A stretch of 64,000 nucleotides of DNA from Pythium myriotylum (taxonomy: Eukaryota > Oomycota > Peronosporomycetes > Pythiales > Pythiaceae), in the NCBI GenBank assembly GCA_023091665.1, contig JALJCQ010000009.1:2480001-2544000 (forward strand), written 5' to 3'. Positions 1-10,851 of this stretch are shown here, piece after piece. Under the pieces are notes generated by a model. It did no database searches, was not told the origin of the DNA, and was given only the letters and a program-made list of their open reading frames with translations. Both the position numbers and the translations under genes were made by a program. Numbering within the stretch: position 1 is the first letter of the stretch; every line of letters begins with the position of its first letter.

Positions 1-2362
1 TATCACCGCTAGACTCGCGCTTGATCTCATCTTGAACGGAAATCTCGGCCATGAAGTAGAGGTTGAAGAGTTTGTTGTCGACAGCTTCCTGCTTCATGAA
101 ATCAATGAACGAATGCTCCCAGTCGATTGCTGGCTCGTTGTCGTCGTCATCGTAGTAGTTGTAGATTAGGACGGTCGAAAGGAGTGCCTTCGATTGCGCG
201 TACAAAGGGGTATTATCTTCCGCCCCCTTGGGGAATCCGCCGAGGTAGGTATTGTAAAGGTTCATGGGCGATCCGAACGCCGATAGACACGGGCAGTCAC
301 TCATGCTCGAGGGAATCGAATCTCCTTCCTTCAACTTAGCACGCAGTGCGTTACAGGTGGCCACATCTTGGTTGGCCGGCGAGTACAGACACGTGCTGAA
401 GTGCGCTTCGGCGAGCTCGTACTTTTGGTAGAAATCAAAGTGGTCCAGGCGGTTCTGGAAGTACTGCGTGATCGAGTTGATCGTACACTCTGTGCCCGTA
501 GCCTTCCAGCAAATATCTTGAATGGTAACACGCTTCGGGTAAGCCGCATCCGTCGGGCCGTAAGTGACCTTGGCGACCTCTTCCTGGATGCGGATCGCCT
601 CACGCAAATACTCGAGGCGAGAGATAACACCGCCGTCCTTGGGGATCATCACGATCTGTGAAGTACGGTAAAATGGAGTGAAGAGCTCAGCATAACGATC
701 GCGTTCCTTGTACGGGCGGCTGCTCGTGGCGACCCAAAGCTTCACGGGGGTTGTCTCTACCTCGATCTGAGTAAGACCGAGGGAGAGCGCGATCACAACG
801 GCGAGAACAACCGACGAGACGATGTAAGGACGCTTGCCGTGGGCCAAGAACAGACCCCAGTTCTTGAGTGTGGTGGCCATCCACTCGTCGACCACACTGA
901 GCGGGCGATCATGCACGGCGGCACCAGCCGCAGCAGCGTGAAGCTGGCTGGACGAGGCCGCCGCGTACTTGTGGCTGCGACGAGACACGTACACGAAACC
1001 AGCAATGAGAGCAATAGCAACAACTCCGCCGAAGATCGCGAGGAAGTAGTTTAATGCCGTGAAGTCCGCGCGCTCGAGGTTATCGGCCATGTAGGTCATG
1101 AACTCGTCCCACTTGGGGTTCATCTTCGCTGAAGAAGTGCCCTTGCTTCCATCGGAGGACGCCTGGGCGCCGTAACAAGCAGGCGTGTACGTGCGCTTGT
1201 CGTCGGCAGTGATGCCACACACCGAACCACAGACCCCGAAACAGCTCTCCAAACGGCGGTCCTGAGGACTAAAGCAGTCAGTCGAGTTGGACCCACACGC
1301 ACAAAACTTCTCTTTCTGCTCTGCTTCAGGAAGCTGGTCCATTGTCATCACGTTGATCTGCAGTGGCGAACCCAAGCTGTTGAACTTGTACTGTCCCATG
1401 AAGTTGAGCAAGCCGTAGCCGTCCGTACAGTTTTGGAGTGGCGAGCAGAGCAGCGTGAACGAGTCATCCTTCTCACAGAAGTCGTAGATGTCACGGACCC
1501 AGTCCTTGCCCACATAGTAGTTCATGTCCTCGAGTGCCGGATAGATATCCTGTGCGTGGTTCTTGTCACCAGGCATGATGCGAACCTGGAGAGGTTCCAC
1601 AAACATGCTGTTGTTCGGGCTACATGTCATCTGGCACCAGACGTTGCGGAGGTTCTCCTTGCAAGCCGTGCACTGGCCCGGGAAGAGGCGAACCTGCTTC
1701 TGGAGGCCGGTGTATTGGTTCTCCGTGCAGCACAAGTATTCCTCGCCCTGAGCGATCGTGTCATTGTAGAGCAGCGGGCAGTCCACCTTGAACTGGGCCT
1801 GGTTGGCTGCGGTCCACTCCGAGAACCTGTTCGCGAAGCCCTGAGCGTAGGCTTCCTTGGTGCCGATGGGTGTGTACCGGTTGGGCACCGCGGCGGTCGA
1901 GTACGTGACGTTGACGTTAGCCGAGTCGAAGGCCGTGCACTGGCCGGGTCCACGCTTGTAGACTCCGAGCTCGGGCACTTTCTGCGGGTTGTCGATGCAC
2001 TCGTTCTTGCCCGAGTACTTGCACTTGGTATAGAGCTTCTCGATGGCTGCGAGCGCCGTGGCGTTGTTGGCGAGCGTCCAGGGCACGGTCGTGTTGACGC
2101 CGACGGACGTGGAGGTCGTCTGCGCCGAGACGTCCAGCGGCAGCGAGGCCATGAGCAGCGAGGTGGCCCAGCGGCGAGAGACGCGCTGCGAGCTTCCGCT
2201 CTGGCCGAGCGCGAGTGCGAGCACGAACGCAGCCGCGACGACGGCGGCGACGACTGCGACCCGCTCGACGAAGACGACGGCGAGCTCGGCGAAGAGCGAC
2301 TCGAGCGAGGAGCGCACGGCCGGCGTGGCGAGCGCGAGGCTCACGGCCGCGAACGCCCACAT
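1..2362 (-). CDS. NPC1: NPC1-like sterol transporter, copy A (C-terminal part beyond left edge)
   Basis: Niemann-Pick C1-type protein that moves sterols across the lysosomal/endosomal limiting membrane. The visible reading frame encodes the Cys-rich N-terminal sterol-binding domain (motifs such as CTACKENLRNVWCQMTC), the first membrane helix after 'FTALNYFLAIFGG', and the first large lumenal loop. It leaves the window about 730 residues in, just before the sterol-sensing domain. It aligns throughout with the complete neighbour at 4006-8430, so the two are tandem paralogues. The start is uncertain. The ATG at 2360-2362 gives a long hydrophobic leader; an in-frame ATG at 2150-2152 would give a shorter one. 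Similarity to the neighbour's N-terminus (SSxRxxRW before the signal core) extends upstream of the second ATG, which favours the first. Long plus-strand ORFs here are antisense shadows. Confidence 0.9.
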   Translation of the reverse strand, partial: MWAFAAVSLALATPAVRSSLESLFAELAVVFVERVAVVAAVVAAAFVLALALGQSGSSQRVSRRWATSLLMASLPLDVSAQTTSTSVGVNTTVPWTLANNATALAAIEKLYTKCKYSGKNECIDNPQKVPELGVYKRGPGQCTAFDSANVNVTYSTAAVPNRYTPIGTKEAYAQGFANRFSEWTAANQAQFKVDCPLLYNDTIAQGEEYLCCTENQYTGLQKQVRLFPGQCTACKENLRNVWCQMTCSPNNSMFVEPLQVRIMPGDKNHAQDIYPALEDMNYYVGKDWVRDIYDFCEKDDSFTLLCSPLQNCTDGYGLLNFMGQYKFNSLGSPLQINVMTMDQLPEAEQKEKFCACGSNSTDCFSPQDRRLESCFGVCGSVCGITADDKRTYTPACYGAQASSDGSKGTSSAKMNPKWDEFMTYMADNLERADFTALNYFLAIFGGVVAIALIAGFVYVSRRSHKYAAASSSQLHAAAAGAAVHDRPLSVVDEWMATTLKNWGLFLAHGKRPYIVSSVVLAVVIALSLGLTQIEVETTPVKLWVATSSRPYKERDRYAELFTPFYRTSQIVMIPKDGGVISRLEYLREAIRIQEEVAKVTYGPTDAAYPKRVTIQDICWKATGTECTINSITQYFQNRLDHFDFYQKYELAEAHFSTCLYSPANQDVATCNALRAKLKEGDSIPSSMSDCPCLSAFGSPMNLYNTYLGGFPKGAEDNTPLYAQSKALLSTVLIYNYYDDDDNEPAIDWEHSFIDFMKQEAVDNKLFNLYFMAEISVQDEIKRESSGD

Positions 2363-4005
2363 GGAGTTTATCGGAGACCGAGGGCGAGAGCGTTGAACGG
2401 AGCCCGTGGGGGTCGGCGTCGAATTCCTAAGTGATGGGACTCGAGCCGAGCGACCTGGACGTGGAAGAGGGAGATGGTTGGGCCTCGCGCGTGCTGACGT
2501 GACGCCAAGAAGGACTCAAGCTGTGTGCCTCTTGGTCTACGCCGGCCATCATGTCATCGCGCGGAGAAGACGAGGCCGCGACAGAACGTGGGTACGAAAC
2601 GACGGAAACGCACGCCGCTTCTGTCAGTACTTGCTTTGCGCGATTCGAATCGCTATGCGACAACTGGATACAATTCCGAGCTCGCTTGACAGGCATGACC
2701 GGGGAGTCAGTCTTTGTGCATTTGGATTGGCTAAAATAGGATGCCGTGTTCTTCTTTCAGCCAATCAGCGTGTACCTACATTACGCAGACCCGTGTTTAT
2801 GGCCACTTTCGAAAGTCCCAGCATGACCTGAGTCACTCAAATGGAAGGGTCGAGAGCACACGTGACGCCACCACTTGGCCGTGAGTTACCCTCTCAATGG
2901 CTGAGTCCCTCCTTTCGCGCCCCTACAGTCGCTGTGATCCGCTCTTCGGTCTCTCGCTCGGCCGTGATTCGTGCCAAATCTTCAAATAATAATTCCCGAC
3001 TCGCGCTGATTGCCAACGCCTCAAGTGCAGAACCAGGAGCCGAACCAGATTCCCCAAGATCATTTCACCGGTGCACGGGAGACTAAACAACGTCTTGCGT
3101 TGGATAGCAGCGACGGATAGTCCACGCGAGCCGTGACCACTGGTCATTGACCAGCCATCAAGCGCGTTTCGGTCGGCCCATCGGTCGCGGGGTGCGACAT
3201 CCGTCGCAGTCGAGAGGGAGACTCAACGGGGTCTTGCGAACTCTCTTCACGGAGGTGAAGATCTCCGCTGGGTTCATGTTCGATATTTTTTCGCGTCATC
3301 TTCGTCGCGTGGGATTGCTGTCAGTTGGATCTCCTGTTTGCTGCCAGAGACCTTGCGCAATCGCTTCAGGCGGTTATGACCTCGTTTCGACGATCGGCTC
3401 GATGGATCAACCACTCTCGGGGGGATTGGAGCTGTCTTTTCCTTGGTTTCGTGACGTGTACTGTATGCTTTGTCAACTCCAAACCTCCAAATCTTGAACT
3501 TTGTCAGTCGCCCATCGCTTCGATCGATTGGGCGTCGTCGCTGTCACACGAGAGCACTTGACTACTGTACGTACGTACTGTACTGTGGTACAGAAGGAGC
3601 AGTGTGCTCTGAAGCCTCATGGACTTCTTGCCGTCATGACAGACGTGAAAGAAATCGTGTTCTGCCCGTTCTATGCACGACAAGATGAAGCCATATTCCG
3701 GTGGACACAACATGGGTTCATTAGTCGTGACCGTTGTGAACAGTACTTGCTCCGGTGGGATGCTCGCTGTTAGTCGCCGGTGCCACCGCTCTGCGCCCAT
3801 TGGATAATCGTTGGGCCTCTGATCGTTCCTTTGACTGGCTTGAGATCATCCTGGATGCGACTCGAACCTAACTTCAATCCATATTTGAATCAGGCGAGGC
3901 TGTGGAGGAAACGCGGAATCTTCAACAGCAACAAGTGTTGTCAGACATTTAATAACCATTCATATTCATAATTCTCGTCTTCCTCAACTACATCAGCTCG
4001 TTGCA
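2363..4005. other. Intergenic spacer between the two NPC1 paralogues
   Basis: About 1.6 kb separating the 5' end of copy A from the 3' end of copy B. It should hold the promoter of A and the 3' UTR of B. Several ORFs of 60-140 codons exist on both strands, but none shows recognisable domains, good splice structure or protein-like composition. I see no RNA gene or mobile element in it. Confidence 0.6.
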
Positions 4006-7000
4006 CTAATTGTCTGTTGTTTGCGCAGCCTCCTTGGTCGTGTCGGCGCCGCGATACAGTGGACTCTCCTCGACCGCAGACGGACCCTGGTTCTTCTCGT
4101 TCTTGCGACGCAACAAAAAGTCTCGCACGTCGATGATCACGCTCAGCAACACAGGCAGCAACAACATGCCGTTCAACACACCGTACACAACCACCGTCAT
4201 GTACATACGGAAGTAGTACTTCTGGAACACACGAGAATCCGCCAGTGTCAGCATGCTCAGACCCACCACCTTCGTGATCGTGATGCCGAACAACACCGAC
4301 GTCAACACCTTGCGCAGAGCGATCTTCGCGCGCTGGTCACCACTACCGCTCGCCTTCGCAAACATGCGAACGTAGTGTCCACAGAACTCCACAGAGATAC
4401 CCGCAGCGATGATCAGGTTCACCATCGACAGACCGTTCAACATGATACCCAACGGGTGCATCAAACCCATCACCTGGATCACGATGTTCGCAGCCGCCAA
4501 TGTCACCACCAACGGATAGTACACACTCGTGAAGAAAATCGCCAGAATCAAGAAAATCGCCGCGAGGGCCAGACCCACGAGTTTGTAGGTATCCTCCACC
4601 ACAGTCAGGTACTGATCGAAGAAGACGTAGAAGAAGGAGTAGACCCAGACGTCGATGCCGGTCTTCTCGCTGATCCACTTTGCCGCACGACGACCCTGTG
4701 CGTAGAGGTCGATGAAGTCCTGCTGCGTCGGGTTCGAGGTCGCCTGAAGCATGTACGAGAAGGCCGAAATATTTTTGCCAAAGCCCGTGCTGTTGAGCCT
4801 GACTTGCGGGCTGCTATCGTTGAGAACCGGGACGGGTTTGTCATCGATGCTAAACTGGCCGCGGTAGATGGAGGCGCCGCCATACGAACACAAAGATCCC
4901 GCCGGAGATGTGGCGAAGATGCTGAAGAGGGACATGTACTCGTTCTCTGGAACCGGTGGTGCACTCTGCGAGGCAGACAAACAAGTCGGATTTTCCTTGC
5001 GCATGGCTGAGTACGTCGTATTGTCCGACTTAATTGGCAGATACGCGCCAGTCTGAGCGTCCACACGGCAGCACTCCGTGTCTGGGTTAATAAAGCTCCA
5101 GAAGTCGTCCATCCACGAGTATGTCTGAGTCTTGGCAAAATGGGTGATGTCTTTGTCCATGCTGTTCGCAAGGGCATCGATGATCTTAGCAATCGAGAAA
5201 TCGTCACAGAAGTCTTTCGACTTGCAGAATTTCGCTTCCACACTCTGGTCATTCAGGTTGAAGTATTCTGGGTTGCGGCCATAACCTCCTTCGACGACAA
5301 AGTACGTTGGAGGGCCAGTCGCCAGATACTCATCCACAATGTTGAAGTAAGAGATCAAGTAGGAGTCCGACGGCATCGATTCAGCCTGAGGTAAACCATG
5401 CTCAATGTTCTCGATCGACGCGATAGACGTCAGCGTCAAAGCCAAAAACACCAACAACACGACCAGCTTCACCAACGGGAACGACAAAAACGCCGTGTAC
5501 GCATCGATGCAACGATCGAAGAAGTGATGACCGAAACCCTCCGACTCCGCGCCGCCGGCCTCCAAACCACCCGCGCCGTCCTCAGGCGTCTTTGGCTCAG
5601 ATACCATCAACGGCTGCGATGGTTCCACAGCAGATGCAGTCACACAACACGCCACGTCGTACTTGCCACTCAGCTCACGACGCTTGTCCAGAGTGATGAT
5701 TGTCAGCAGCAACGTCATCTGAAGCACCAAGTTCACCGCCACAGCCACCGCAGAGAACGCTGCAAACCACAATACCGCCGGCATCGGAGAAATGCAACCG
5801 AACGCGAACGCGATCGACTCTGCACATGAAGCCATGAAGATACTCGGACCGATGTACGACACGCCCTCCGATACCAACACCGCCACCAGCTTCTCGATCG
5901 CTTCCTTGTTTCCCTCCAGATTCGCGAACAGCGCAGGCTGCTCACGACGCAGCAACGCGTGCTTGTCCTCTACTGCGTGCACCAGCAAGAAGATGTTGTC
6001 CACACCGATGGCCAGCGTCAAGAACGGAACCACCTCCATGATCACCAGCTGAAGCTTTGCGCCGCACCACATGAAGAAGCCGATCGTCGATGCGACGGCG
6101 AACATGATGCATACGATCCCGAGGAAGCCAACGCTCATCTTGGATGAGCGGAAAAAACTCTTGTCGAACTTCCAGCGGTTGATACCAAGCGAAACATAGA
6201 CAATCATGAGTGAGTAACTGAGGATGACAGGCAGCATATCACCGTTCGACTCGCGCTCAATCTCATCCTTAACGGAGTTTTCGGCGTAGAAGTAGAGGTC
6301 AAAGAGTTGATTTTCTTCGGCTTCTCGCTTCATGTACTTGATGTACTCTCGCTCCCAGTGGATTGCTGGCTCGTTCACATCGTCATCATAGTAATTGTAG
6401 ACCAATGCTGTAGTGAGAAGTGCCTTTGACTGCATGTAAAGTGGTGTGTTCTCTTCGGCTCCTTTCGGGAATCCACCAAGGTACGTGTTGTAAAGGTTCA
6501 TTGGAGATCCGAAAGCTGACAGGCACGGGCAGTCGCTCATAGTCGCTGGGATTGAATCGCCGTCCTTCAATTTTGAGCGGAGCGAGTTACACGTCTGCAC
6601 ATCCTGATTTGTTGGGGAATACAGACACGTGCTGAAGTGCTGTTCTGCAAGATCGTACTTCTGGTAGAAGTCGAAATGATCAAGGCGGTTCTGGAAGTAC
6701 TGTGTGATCGAGTTGACAGTGCAAGATGTACCAGTTGCCTTCCAGCAAACGTCGTCGAGACGGACCCGCTCAGGATAAGTACCGTTCGATGGTCCGTACA
6801 CGGTGTTAGCGATGTTTTCTTGCACACGGATCGCGTCACGCAGGTAAGCTGCGCGAGAGATGGCGCCTCCATCTTTCGGGATCATAATAACTTGCTCTGT
6901 ACGATAGAATGGAGTGAAGATCTCACCATATCGTGCACGTTCCTTGTATGGACGACTACTTGTGGAGACCCAGAGCTTGACAGGAGTCGTCTCCACCTCT

Positions 7001-8430
7001 ATCTGCGTGAGACCGAGCGAGAGGATAACGACGATCAACAACACGATAGATGAGACGATGTACGGGCGCTTGCCCTTCGCCAAGAAGAGTCCCCACCTCT
7101 TCAACGTTGCGGATATCCAGTCATCAACTGGGCTCAAACGGCGCTCGCCGATGTGGTCACCACGAATTGCAGCATTATGGAGCTGGGTCGAAGCTGTTGC
7201 AGCATACTTTCGTCCTCGAACGTACACATAGACGAAGCCTGCAATTAGAACAATGGCAACGACACCACCAAAGATCGCGAGGAAGTAGTTCAGCGCTGTG
7301 AAGTCAGCACGCACGAGATTGGCGGCCATATAGCTTGAAAACTCGTCCCACTTAGTATCAGTCGTGCCAGAACGACTATTTTCTGTAGTTGTCACAGCTT
7401 CGGCGCCGTAGCAAGCGGGCGTGTACGTGCGCTTGTCGTCGGCAGTGATGCCACACACCGAACCACACACGCCGAAACAGTTCTCCAGGCGTGCATCTTG
7501 AGGGTTGAAGCAGTCAGTCGAGTTGGACCCGCACGCACAAAACTTCTCCTTCTGCTCTGCTTCAGGAAGCTGGTCCATTGTCTTCACGTTGATCTGCAGT
7601 GGCGAACCCAAGCTGTTGAACTTATACTCTCCCATGAAGTTGAGCAAGCCGTAGCCGTCCGTACAATTTTGGAGTGGCGAGCAGAGCAGCGTGAACGAGT
7701 CATCCTTTTCACAGAAGTCGTAGATGTCACGGATCCAGTCCTTGCCGACGTAATAGTTCATAACCTCCAGCGCCGGGTAAATGTCTTTCGAGTGGTTCCG
7801 ATCGCCCGGCATGATGCGGACTTGAACCGGCTCGAGGTACTCACTGTTGTTCGGGTTACAGGTCATCTGGCACCAGACGTTGCGGAGGTTCTCCTTGCAA
7901 GCCGTGCACTGGCCTGGAATCATTCGGACTTGCGTTTGCAAGCCCTTGTACTGTGCTTCCGTGCAGCACAAGTACTCCGTACCTTTGGCGATCGTTTCGT
8001 TGTACAGCAGCGGGCAATCAAGCTGAAACTGCTGCTTGTTGGCAGTAGTCCACTCCGAGAACTTGTTGGCAAATCCCTGCTTATAGGCGTCTTCGGTTCC
8101 AATGGGCAGGTATCGATTGGGGATTGCTGCCGTCGAGTAGGTGATGTTGACGTAGGCCGAGTCAAAGGCCACGCATTTGTTTGGACCACGAATCCAGGTA
8201 CCGAGCTCCGGCACGCTCATGGGGTTCTCGATGCACTCATTCTTGCCCGAGTACTGGCACTTTGTGTAGAGCTTTTCAATGGCTGTGAGCGCCGTGGCGT
8301 TGTTGGCGAGCGTCCAGGGCACGGTCGTGTTAACGGTCTCAGCTGCCAATGTGAGCTGTGTCGTAACTGCGACTATTCCGAGCGAGGCAGTCCAGCGAAG
8401 GCTTCGTCCCGACGAGGTCTTCCTCGACAT
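4006..8430 (-). CDS. NPC1: NPC1-like sterol transporter, copy B (complete, 1474 aa)
   Basis: Intronless gene for a Niemann-Pick C1-family transporter that exports sterol from the endolysosomal lumen. Domain order: signal peptide (residues ~14-30), Cys-rich NPC1_N sterol-binding domain (~35-345), first transmembrane helix (~382-403), second helix (~456-475), lumenal loop (~480-730), then a sterol-sensing/Patched domain (~735-910) with the diagnostic VVPFLTLAIGVDNIFLLVHA. A charged cytosolic linker (~935-965), a second Cys-rich lumenal loop and a C-terminal five-helix bundle (~1265-1440) follow. Human NPC1 is 1278 aa; the extra length lies mainly in linkers. The ATG start gives a typical signal peptide. 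The C-terminus lacks an obvious LLxxx dileucine ending. Copy A is its tandem paralogue. Confidence 0.95.
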   Translation of the reverse strand: MSRKTSSGRSLRWTASLGIVAVTTQLTLAAETVNTTVPWTLANNATALTAIEKLYTKCQYSGKNECIENPMSVPELGTWIRGPNKCVAFDSAYVNITYSTAAIPNRYLPIGTEDAYKQGFANKFSEWTTANKQQFQLDCPLLYNETIAKGTEYLCCTEAQYKGLQTQVRMIPGQCTACKENLRNVWCQMTCNPNNSEYLEPVQVRIMPGDRNHSKDIYPALEVMNYYVGKDWIRDIYDFCEKDDSFTLLCSPLQNCTDGYGLLNFMGEYKFNSLGSPLQINVKTMDQLPEAEQKEKFCACGSNSTDCFNPQDARLENCFGVCGSVCGITADDKRTYTPACYGAEAVTTTENSRSGTTDTKWDEFSSYMAANLVRADFTALNYFLAIFGGVVAIVLIAGFVYVYVRGRKYAATASTQLHNAAIRGDHIGERRLSPVDDWISATLKRWGLFLAKGKRPYIVSSIVLLIVVILSLGLTQIEVETTPVKLWVSTSSRPYKERARYGEIFTPFYRTEQVIMIPKDGGAISRAAYLRDAIRVQENIANTVYGPSNGTYPERVRLDDVCWKATGTSCTVNSITQYFQNRLDHFDFYQKYDLAEQHFSTCLYSPTNQDVQTCNSLRSKLKDGDSIPATMSDCPCLSAFGSPMNLYNTYLGGFPKGAEENTPLYMQSKALLTTALVYNYYDDDVNEPAIHWEREYIKYMKREAEENQLFDLYFYAENSVKDEIERESNGDMLPVILSYSLMIVYVSLGINRWKFDKSFFRSSKMSVGFLGIVCIMFAVASTIGFFMWCGAKLQLVIMEVVPFLTLAIGVDNIFLLVHAVEDKHALLRREQPALFANLEGNKEAIEKLVAVLVSEGVSYIGPSIFMASCAESIAFAFGCISPMPAVLWFAAFSAVAVAVNLVLQMTLLLTIITLDKRRELSGKYDVACCVTASAVEPSQPLMVSEPKTPEDGAGGLEAGGAESEGFGHHFFDRCIDAYTAFLSFPLVKLVVLLVFLALTLTSIASIENIEHGLPQAESMPSDSYLISYFNIVDEYLATGPPTYFVVEGGYGRNPEYFNLNDQSVEAKFCKSKDFCDDFSIAKIIDALANSMDKDITHFAKTQTYSWMDDFWSFINPDTECCRVDAQTGAYLPIKSDNTTYSAMRKENPTCLSASQSAPPVPENEYMSLFSIFATSPAGSLCSYGGASIYRGQFSIDDKPVPVLNDSSPQVRLNSTGFGKNISAFSYMLQATSNPTQQDFIDLYAQGRRAAKWISEKTGIDVWVYSFFYVFFDQYLTVVEDTYKLVGLALAAIFLILAIFFTSVYYPLVVTLAAANIVIQVMGLMHPLGIMLNGLSMVNLIIAAGISVEFCGHYVRMFAKASGSGDQRAKIALRKVLTSVLFGITITKVVGLSMLTLADSRVFQKYYFRMYMTVVVYGVLNGMLLLPVLLSVIIDVRDFLLRRKNEKNQGPSAVEESPLYRGADTTKEAAQTTDN

Positions 8431-9448
8431 GAGCTCTGTGGTCGGATCCCAGCAAAGAAGATGGCTGGGAAGGAGTCAAGTTGGGAAGTGGCGCCAACAT
8501 CTCCGTCGGTGTTGGAGTTGGCGTGCCCCTCTCAGCCAGAGGATGACGCCGCATCTACATTCCATCAATTCACACAAACGTTGGCGGTAACGGCTGATGG
8601 ACACACTTGATTGGTGAAAAGGGACGCGCTGGATGTTATCATCCAATCCCATGAGGACATAGGTGGCATCAGGAATCCTGCCCCGACTCAGACGAGGACA
8701 AAGAAAGGAGGAGGATACAACAGGCACGATGATCACGAGCCGATTCTCCGCGAAGACCAGCAATACACATCCACGAGACTGCGTGTATTAGCTCTGAGCC
8801 TTGAAGGCTGAATAGGAGAGCGGGTGTCGCAGACCCGAGTGGCCTCACGTCACCAGGCATCACGCCTTCAGCCTGCGGTCAAGGCTGCGTGATTTGGAAG
8901 TCGGAGGAACTTGTTGATCCATTCGCCGGGCCGTCCAATGGTCTGTGGGTGTGCATCGATCACGTGTGCATTTCTTGATCGCAAACACGGAACCTTCAGG
9001 AGTTCTCTTTCCCGAGCAATTGCTGCGAGTGCGGACAGTCCCATAGGACACGTGCTCCTCTCGGCAGCTGCATCCACCAAATCGACGTTCGCTTGCTGTG
9101 GGCTTCCCCGGACATTTCGCCATTCAAGTGGTCTCTGATGCCTCTACTGTAGCTGTTCCTGTATCGTTGCAGTCGAGTTCAAGGCGGATAGTCATACTGT
9201 ATTAGTCTGTGACCGATTTTACTCAAGGCTTTGACAGAAATCGATCGGCTCGATGATTTAGGTGTCAGGTTGGTGTTCATCGATCCTGCGACATGAGAAT
9301 GTCCGTGTATTTCATGTTTCGTCGCGATAAACCGACAATTTGATCACGACAAGAGGCCCGCGATTTGGAAGGGTCAAGCTTGCATGATGCATTATTCCGC
9401 CAGTCCGTAGAAACCACCGTGGATGGTTCGCTTTCTTATTCACGCTGA

Positions 9449-9515
9449 CTTCGTTGCACACGTCAAAGCGGCGACCTTGGACTCCACGGTGGCCGCTTTG
9501 ACGTGTGCAACGAAG
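9449..9515. repeat. Perfect 24-bp inverted repeat with 19-nt spacer
   Basis: The left arm (9449-9472, starting CTTCGTTGCACACGTCAAAG) is exactly reverse-complementary to the right arm (9492-9515). Three further pairs form inside after one G-G mismatch. RNA from either strand would make a long hairpin. No terminal-inverted-repeat signature or target duplication was found around it. Confidence 0.85.
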
Positions 9516-10520
9516 CCGGCGACATTGAGAATGTCAGCAAAAGCCTCCCTCCATACTTGAGCGAGTATGTTGAAGCGTCCAGAACCATAGTCACTCCGGA
9601 ACCGCATTAGTTTCGGGCCACAAGACGTGTTCATGAGGATCCCAGCCCATTATGGATTGGCGCCAGACGAGCTTGTTCTGATCGAGGCTGAGGCGGATAG
9701 GATCGGTGCTGGCCTCGTGACACATACGTATCGGACTTCGAACGTGAGTATTGTGCGATGGCTCTGTCCATGTAAGCCTCAGCTTGTACAAAACCCCTTT
9801 TCGAAGACTGCTAGCCTTTTCAAGCCACGCAATCCATGCCATTTGTGGCCCCTCTTGCGCCCGCGCAGTCCGCGCCCACGGCTCAGACCCACGCCTCAAT
9901 GAACTCGCACACGTCACAGATCTGCTCACTTGCGTCATGTCTCTTTGGCTTTGACTTTGACGGTGAGATCTATGGGATCGCAAGTTGGCTACCCTGTTTG
10001 CTGCCGCTTCAAATGGCGGAGTATGTCGCGGGATTGCCACTCGTGGATGTCCGAGGAAAGAAATTCGTTTAGCTTCCAGTGGTGGGCACGCGAGTTGGCA
10101 TGCCGCGAGTGCTGATCTGAAGGTGCAACGGCAACCCGGACGTACTCGACTGGCACAGTGTATTTGTTCCATCACGGACTGAGCTGAGACTACAAGAAAC
10201 GGTGGCAGCGTGACTATTGCTCTCGTCACATGATATGGCGATCGGTCTGTCGGAAGGAACGCAAGTACCAGCGACCAGGAAAGCAAAGAACCATGGCGCC
10301 ACCAGATTTGAATGAGGGGGTAGAAAGACGGTTCTTACTAGAGTTTGATTCTCCATTTTTGATCGTGCGCGAGATGGCGACACGGGTGGAGCAATGGCAG
10401 AACAGCTTGAAGCTTCAGGACAAGCAAGAGACTAGCTCGTGCAGCATCCAACCATCGGGGGAAACATCGGCCATTCTCGAGCCGGATATAAATTCCAGTG
10501 ACGATCATCTTCTCATACGA

Positions 10521-10573
10521 AATCTACTCGTTCTGCATAGCACAAGACGCATGATATGCAGAACGCGTAGATT
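10521..10573. repeat. 18-bp imperfect inverted repeat
   Basis: Arms 10521-10538 and 10556-10573 pair at 17 of 18 positions (core CGTTCTGCAT / ATGCAGAACG) around a 17-nt spacer. It lies upstream of the polymerase eta gene. Function unknown. Confidence 0.75.
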
Positions 10574-10703
10574 ACGCAAACGAAGCCCGCAAAACTATCA
10601 ATGCCTGGCCGAGAAGTCGTGTTACATAATTGATTCGCATCGTCAATGGCGACACAGGGCCGAATTCTCAACCGGATGTCAGTCCAAAGTCAAAATGTGT
10701 CAT

Positions 10704-10784
10704 CGCAGTACTATTTTGCGACAGAGATAGTAAATAATATAACCCATCTCAGTACATCCATCTCCGTCACAAAATAATACTGCG
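10704..10784. repeat. 27-bp imperfect inverted repeat flanking a TATA-like spacer
   Basis: Arms 10704-10730 and 10758-10784 match at 23 of 27 positions; all four differences are transitions. The 27-nt spacer is AT-rich (taaataatataa). It sits 68 bp before the polymerase eta ATG and could be part of its promoter or the remnant of a foldback element. Confidence 0.7.
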
Positions 10785-10851
10785 CACAGTTTGTGCGTCG
10801 CAATTTCCGCGGCAAGTTGAGCCACTTGACGCGACGCCGCCCGCGAGCGCC

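Larger units (their letters stand above)
8431..10851. other. Intergenic region with hairpins, no supported gene
   Basis: 2.4 kb between the divergently transcribed NPC1 copy B and the polymerase eta gene, so it contains both promoters. ORFs up to 231 codons (minus strand, 9591-10286) have no recognisable domain and a composition typical of chance frames. Three inverted repeats (9449-9515, 10521-10573, 10704-10784) are listed separately. An AT-rich, TATA-like stretch at 10731-10742 lies about 110 bp before the polymerase start codon. Confidence 0.6.

Noticed and set aside
1433..2434. 333-codon plus-strand ORF opposite NPC1 copy A, and similar long antisense ORFs opposite copy B (4021-5010, 7498-8610)
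   Set aside because: Shadows of the NPC1 frame in codon-biased DNA; rich in R, E, H and V without domains.
9591..10286. 231-codon minus-strand ORF in the intergenic region
   Set aside because: No recognisable domain, no protein-like composition, and no support from context; likely chance.
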